Origin: Thermococci archaeon
Lineage (GTDB): Archaea; Methanobacteriota_B; Thermococci; Thermococcales; Thermococcaceae
NCBI GenBank assembly: GCA_003663525.1
Contig: QMUF01000054.1
Location: 1 to 9,485, forward strand
Length of the DNA stretch: 9,485 nucleotides
Reading direction: 5' to 3'
The position numbers were made by a program, and so were the translations under genes. The notes under the pieces are model-generated. The model worked only from the letters and a program-made list of their open reading frames with translations. It was not told where the DNA came from and did no database searches. Shown here piece after piece: positions 7,624 to 9,485 of the stretch; within the stretch, counting starts at the first letter, position 1; every line of letters starts with the position of its first letter.

Positions 7624-8289
7624 ATGAAAAGAATCAAGTTTAAGATCCCGATTGACAAAATTAATTATGAGTTTTTCAATACCTTTAAGTGGTTCATGGA
7701 CTTGGTCGAGTGGGGCTATGGAGATACTTACTTCTTCATCGGAAGTGACGTGGTGAAGCTTGTAGAGATTAAGTTCAAAGAAGACGTGAACCCGGAAAAA
7801 ATCGTTAAAAAACTCCTTGAAATTCCTCACGTCAAGGATGCCAAGCTAATTCCAAAGAATGACCACTACATCCTTTATGTAAGGGCCAACATTTTTGAGG
7901 CACCTCTCCCCAAAAATGCCCTGGAGATCTTTGATATTCAAAAGAAAGGTATGGTGATATTCGAGAAGGGTACCTTCACATCCAGCGAAGTTTATCTATA
8001 TGTGGTCTGTGAGGACGAGCTTGTAAGGGACGTTATTGCCGTGTTAAAAAAGGTGTATAATGGAGAACTGGCAAGTATAAAGGAGTATTCTCCAGAAGAT
8101 AGTCCCCTCTCAAAGCTCACCAGAAAACAGCTTGAAACATTACTCTTAGCATATAAGAGCGGTTACTTCGACAATCCAAGGAGAGTAACCCTCAGAGAGC
8201 TCGCCGAGATGCTGAACCTAAGCCCCTCAACGGTAAAGGAGCATTTGAGGAAGGCACAGAGAAAAATCTTTGAGGAGCTTATAGGCTAA
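7624..8289 (+). CDS. HTH transcriptional regulator, bacterio-opsin-activator type
   Basis: A 221-residue soluble protein with a C-terminal DNA-binding domain (about 163-221) of the HTH_10 type: LTRKQLETLLLAYKSGYF, then LRELAEMLNLSPSTVKEHL as the helix-turn-helix, then a closing helix. The N-terminal 160 residues are an alpha/beta region that I do not recognise as a named ligand domain; repeats such as KIVKKLLEIPHVKDAKLI suggest a sensory fold. The family is known from haloarchaeal Bat and is widespread in Euryarchaeota as putative regulators. The gene has its own promoter and stands between two toxin-antitoxin pairs, all on the same strand. Whether it controls them, the ABC transporter downstream or the gal genes is unknown. 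The start is ATG 7624; there is no earlier in-frame start nearby with a binding site. Confidence 0.82.
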   Translation: MKRIKFKIPIDKINYEFFNTFKWFMDLVEWGYGDTYFFIGSDVVKLVEIKFKEDVNPEKIVKKLLEIPHVKDAKLIPKNDHYILYVRANIFEAPLPKNALEIFDIQKKGMVIFEKGTFTSSEVYLYVVCEDELVRDVIAVLKKVYNGELASIKEYSPEDSPLSKLTRKQLETLLLAYKSGYFDNPRRVTLRELAEMLNLSPSTVKEHLRKAQRKIFEELIG

Positions 8290-8293
8290 CTTC

Positions 8294-8325
8294 TTACCGA
8301 AATCTTTAAATCGTCTTTTCGGTAA
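8294..8325. promoter_or_regulatory. Perfect inverted repeat bracketing the vapBC TATA box
   Basis: TTACCGAAA (8294-8302) and TTTCGGTAA (8317-8325) are exact reverse complements separated by 14 bases, with arm centres 23 bases apart, about two helical turns. The TATA-like TTTAAAT (8305-8311) lies between them and the left arm covers the BRE-like GAAA. This geometry fits an operator bound by a dimer or tetramer of the VapB ribbon-helix-helix antitoxin (inference). Confidence 0.6.
8299..8311 (+). promoter_or_regulatory. Putative vapBC promoter (BRE/TATA)
   Basis: GAAATCTTTAAAT is a strong BRE plus TATA match. A start near 8330-8334 would leave a leader of about 11-15 bases carrying GGTGA (8335-8339) before the ATG at 8345. 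Confidence 0.55.
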
Positions 8326-8344
8326 TTATCTACAGGTGAAGCTC

Positions 8345-8614
8345 ATGGGAAAAATCAAAACCAGCATTTATATTGATGCCGAACTATGGTGGGAACTAAA
8401 GAAAGATGCTGCTGAAGAGAAAAAGGATTTGAGTAAACTTCTTGAAGAGATTATTTCAGAGGAGCTTCTTTTAGGCGTGGAGGATTCTTTGAGAGAAATG
8501 ATCAGAGAATTTGAGGAAAAAATTGAATTTGAACCCGTTATTGCGAAAGGAAGTGTTAGTGAACTCGTAAGGGCGATGCGGGATGAGAGGGAGGACAGTA
8601 TACTTGGACAGTAG
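8345..8614 (+). CDS. vapB: VapB-type antitoxin (ribbon-helix-helix)
   Basis: An 89-residue protein with an N-terminal ribbon-helix-helix fold. KTSIYID (5-11) is the DNA-contacting strand and the following helices run to about residue 42. The acidic C-terminal half (EDSLREMIREFEEKIEFEP onward) is the part expected to wrap and block the toxin. It should both neutralise VapC and repress its own promoter. The ATG at 8345 is preceded by GGTGA with five bases between; a GTG at 8336 would overlap that site and add three residues. The last 32 bases overlap vapC. The pairing with a PIN-domain gene makes the assignment firm even though VapB sequences vary widely. Confidence 0.85.
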   Translation: MGKIKTSIYIDAELWWELKKDAAEEKKDLSKLLEEIISEELLLGVEDSLREMIREFEEKIEFEPVIAKGSVSELVRAMRDEREDSILGQ

Positions 8615-9035
8615 TGCCATAATAAAACGCTACATAAAGGAAAAGAACAGCGAAGAAATCATTAAGCTCTATAGAAAAGCGTATAATGGGGATGTTAAGC
8701 TCTCATTCAGCCTCTGGAATATAGGTGAAGTGTTAGGAGTTCTTGATAAAGCAAGGAGGCTTGAAAGGCTTGATAGAGAGAGCTATGAGCTGGTTAGAGC
8801 CAGATTTCTCTCTGAAATTCTCAGAATGAAACAACTGGGGATATTAAGGCTTATCCCCGTGCATGCATCAATACTTGAAAAGAGCTGGCAGATGATAGAA
8901 AAATATCACATATATCAAGCTGATGCCATTCAGATCCTCTCATCAAAAAAGGTAAATGCGGACGAATTTTATAGCGGGGATAAAAGATTGAACGAAGTGG
9001 CTATTTCGGAGGGATTGAACTCAGTTCTTGTTTGA
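8583..9035 (+). CDS. vapC: VapC-type PIN-domain ribonuclease toxin
   Basis: A 150-residue PIN-domain nuclease, a magnesium-dependent RNase that usually cuts tRNA or rRNA. The acidic active site is complete: Asp9 (VYLDSSAIIKRY), Glu49 (NIGEVLGVLDKARR), Asp114 (QADAIQIL) and Asp133 (SGDKRLNEVA). Length and motif order are normal for VapC, so the toxin looks functional. The start is ATG 8583, inside the end of vapB; no later in-frame start would keep Asp9 and the first strand. Same-strand overlap implies that antitoxin and toxin are translated together. The target RNA is unknown. Confidence 0.92.
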   Translation: MRGRTVYLDSSAIIKRYIKEKNSEEIIKLYRKAYNGDVKLSFSLWNIGEVLGVLDKARRLERLDRESYELVRARFLSEILRMKQLGILRLIPVHASILEKSWQMIEKYHIYQADAIQILSSKKVNADEFYSGDKRLNEVAISEGLNSVLV

Positions 9036-9083
9036 GTATGAGCTTCTCATTAGTGGGGGCGTTGGAAAGTTTACGTAGTTGAT

Positions 9084-9095
9084 TTAACATGTTAA
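9084..9095. repeat. Perfect 12-base palindrome, first of two centred on CATG
   Basis: TTAACATGTTAA is exactly self-complementary. It lies 49-60 bases after the vapC stop codon and directly before a longer palindrome, with centres 17 bases apart. Confidence 0.5.
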
Positions 9096-9097
9096 TA

Positions 9098-9115
9098 TCC
9101 CGCACATGTGCGGGA
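9098..9115. promoter_or_regulatory. Perfect 18-base palindrome upstream of the ABC transporter gene
   Basis: TCCCGCACATGTGCGGGA is exactly self-complementary and GC-rich in an AT-rich gap. It ends a few bases before the TATA-like element of the ABC gene, a place suited to an operator or activator site. As RNA it could also fold as a seven-pair stem with a CAUG loop and end the vapBC transcript, but no T tract follows it directly. Confidence 0.6.
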
Positions 9116-9117
9116 GT

Positions 9118-9127
9118 AACTATAATT
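9118..9127 (+). promoter_or_regulatory. Putative promoter of the ABC transporter gene
   Basis: AACTATAATT contains TATAAT at 9121-9126, about 34-39 bases before the ATG at 9160. A start near 9147-9149 would leave a short leader with GGTGA (9151-9155). The second A/T-rich patch ATTTTAAATT (9141-9150) is too close to the start codon to be the TATA element. Confidence 0.4.
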
Positions 9128-9159
9128 ACTTCAATACCCTATTTTAAATTGGTGAAAGC

Positions 9160-9485
9160 ATGCCCGTGATTGAAGTTAGGAATGTTAAGAAATATTACGG
9201 CGATGTTAGAGGTGTAGAGAATCTCAGCTTTCAGGTTGAAGAAGGAGAAATCTACGGCTTTTTGGGACCAAATGGGGCAGGAAAAACAACGACAGTGAAA
9301 ATTCTTGTAAAAATACTAAAGGATTATAGTGGTGACATTAAGGTCTTCGGCAAGAACCTCAGGCAATGGGGCAAAGATTATTATAATAAGATAGGTGTAT
9401 CATTTGAATTCCCAGCAGTTTATTCTCGTCTGACGGCCCTTGAAAACCTTCAGTTCTTTGCAAGTTTTTATAAAAAAAATTTTGA
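9160..9485 (+). CDS. ABC transporter ATP-binding protein, partial (3' end outside window)
   Basis: The N-terminal 108 residues of an ABC ATPase, which would power a membrane partner encoded downstream. MPVIEVRNVKKYYGD with an A-loop Tyr (12 or 13) leads to the Walker A motif GPNGAGKTT (36-44). The Q-loop region reads VSFEFPAVYSRLTALENL, with Glu83 where most relatives have Gln. This resembles, from memory, drug or antibiotic-export-type ATPases rather than sugar importers. The signature and Walker B motifs lie beyond the edge. The start is ATG 9160, four bases after GGTGA. It follows vapC by 124 bases and has its own promoter candidate and palindromes, so it is probably a separate transcription unit. 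Substrate and direction of transport cannot be told. Confidence 0.9.
   Translation, partial: MPVIEVRNVKKYYGDVRGVENLSFQVEEGEIYGFLGPNGAGKTTTVKILVKILKDYSGDIKVFGKNLRQWGKDYYNKIGVSFEFPAVYSRLTALENLQFFASFYKKNF

Noticed and set aside
9038..9050. Small hairpin ATGAG/CTCAT just after vapC
   Set aside because: Only five pairs with a three-base loop and no T tract; expected by chance in this length of sequence.

Overview
The window comes from a low-GC (about 40% by eye) hyperthermophilic archaeon of the Thermococcaceae (Pyrococcus or a low-GC Thermococcus). The grounds are the close resemblance of the galactokinase, the GH57 enzyme and the GH1 glycosidase to Pyrococcus proteins as I remember them, archaeal BRE/TATA-like promoters about 35-45 bases before starts, GGTGA-type ribosome binding sites, and genes packed with short overlaps. 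No database search was possible.

Region 1 (1-5653) is a galactoside-utilisation cluster. galT (leftward, 1-859, running off the left edge) is divergent from a GH1 beta-glycosidase (rightward, 916-2181). That gene converges on and overlaps the end of a leftward operon galK (5653-4577), GH57 alpha-galactosidase (4576-3482) and an MFS transporter (3495-2167). Inferred logic: the transporter may import galactosides, the two glycosidases, which lack signal peptides, release galactose in the cytoplasm, GalK makes galactose-1-phosphate and GalT transfers UMP to it. galT is broken in this sequence by a single-base frameshift at a run of seven A residues. The active-site His-Pro-His-Gly-Gln lies in the second frame, so the Leloir route is either interrupted, rescued by slippage, or intact and misread.

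Region 2 (5717-6652) holds thiL, thiamine-monophosphate kinase, divergent from galK. The short shared intergenic region carries an imperfect 16-base palindrome.

Region 3 (6789-9035) is an accessory block of two toxin-antitoxin pairs, MntA/HepT (6789-7575) and VapB/VapC (8345-9035), on either side of a single HTH regulator (7624-8289) of the bacterio-opsin-activator type. In both pairs the two genes overlap by 32 bases. The vapBC promoter has a perfect 9-base inverted repeat bracketing its TATA element, a good autoregulatory operator candidate.

Region 4 (9036-9485) begins with two adjacent perfect palindromes, both centred on CATG, just before the promoter of an ABC transporter ATPase whose gene runs off the right edge. 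No stretch longer than about 140 bases lacks a gene. I saw no rRNA, tRNA, CRISPR array or insertion sequence. No wholly new system is evident; the strongest leads are the galT frameshift and the palindromic operators.
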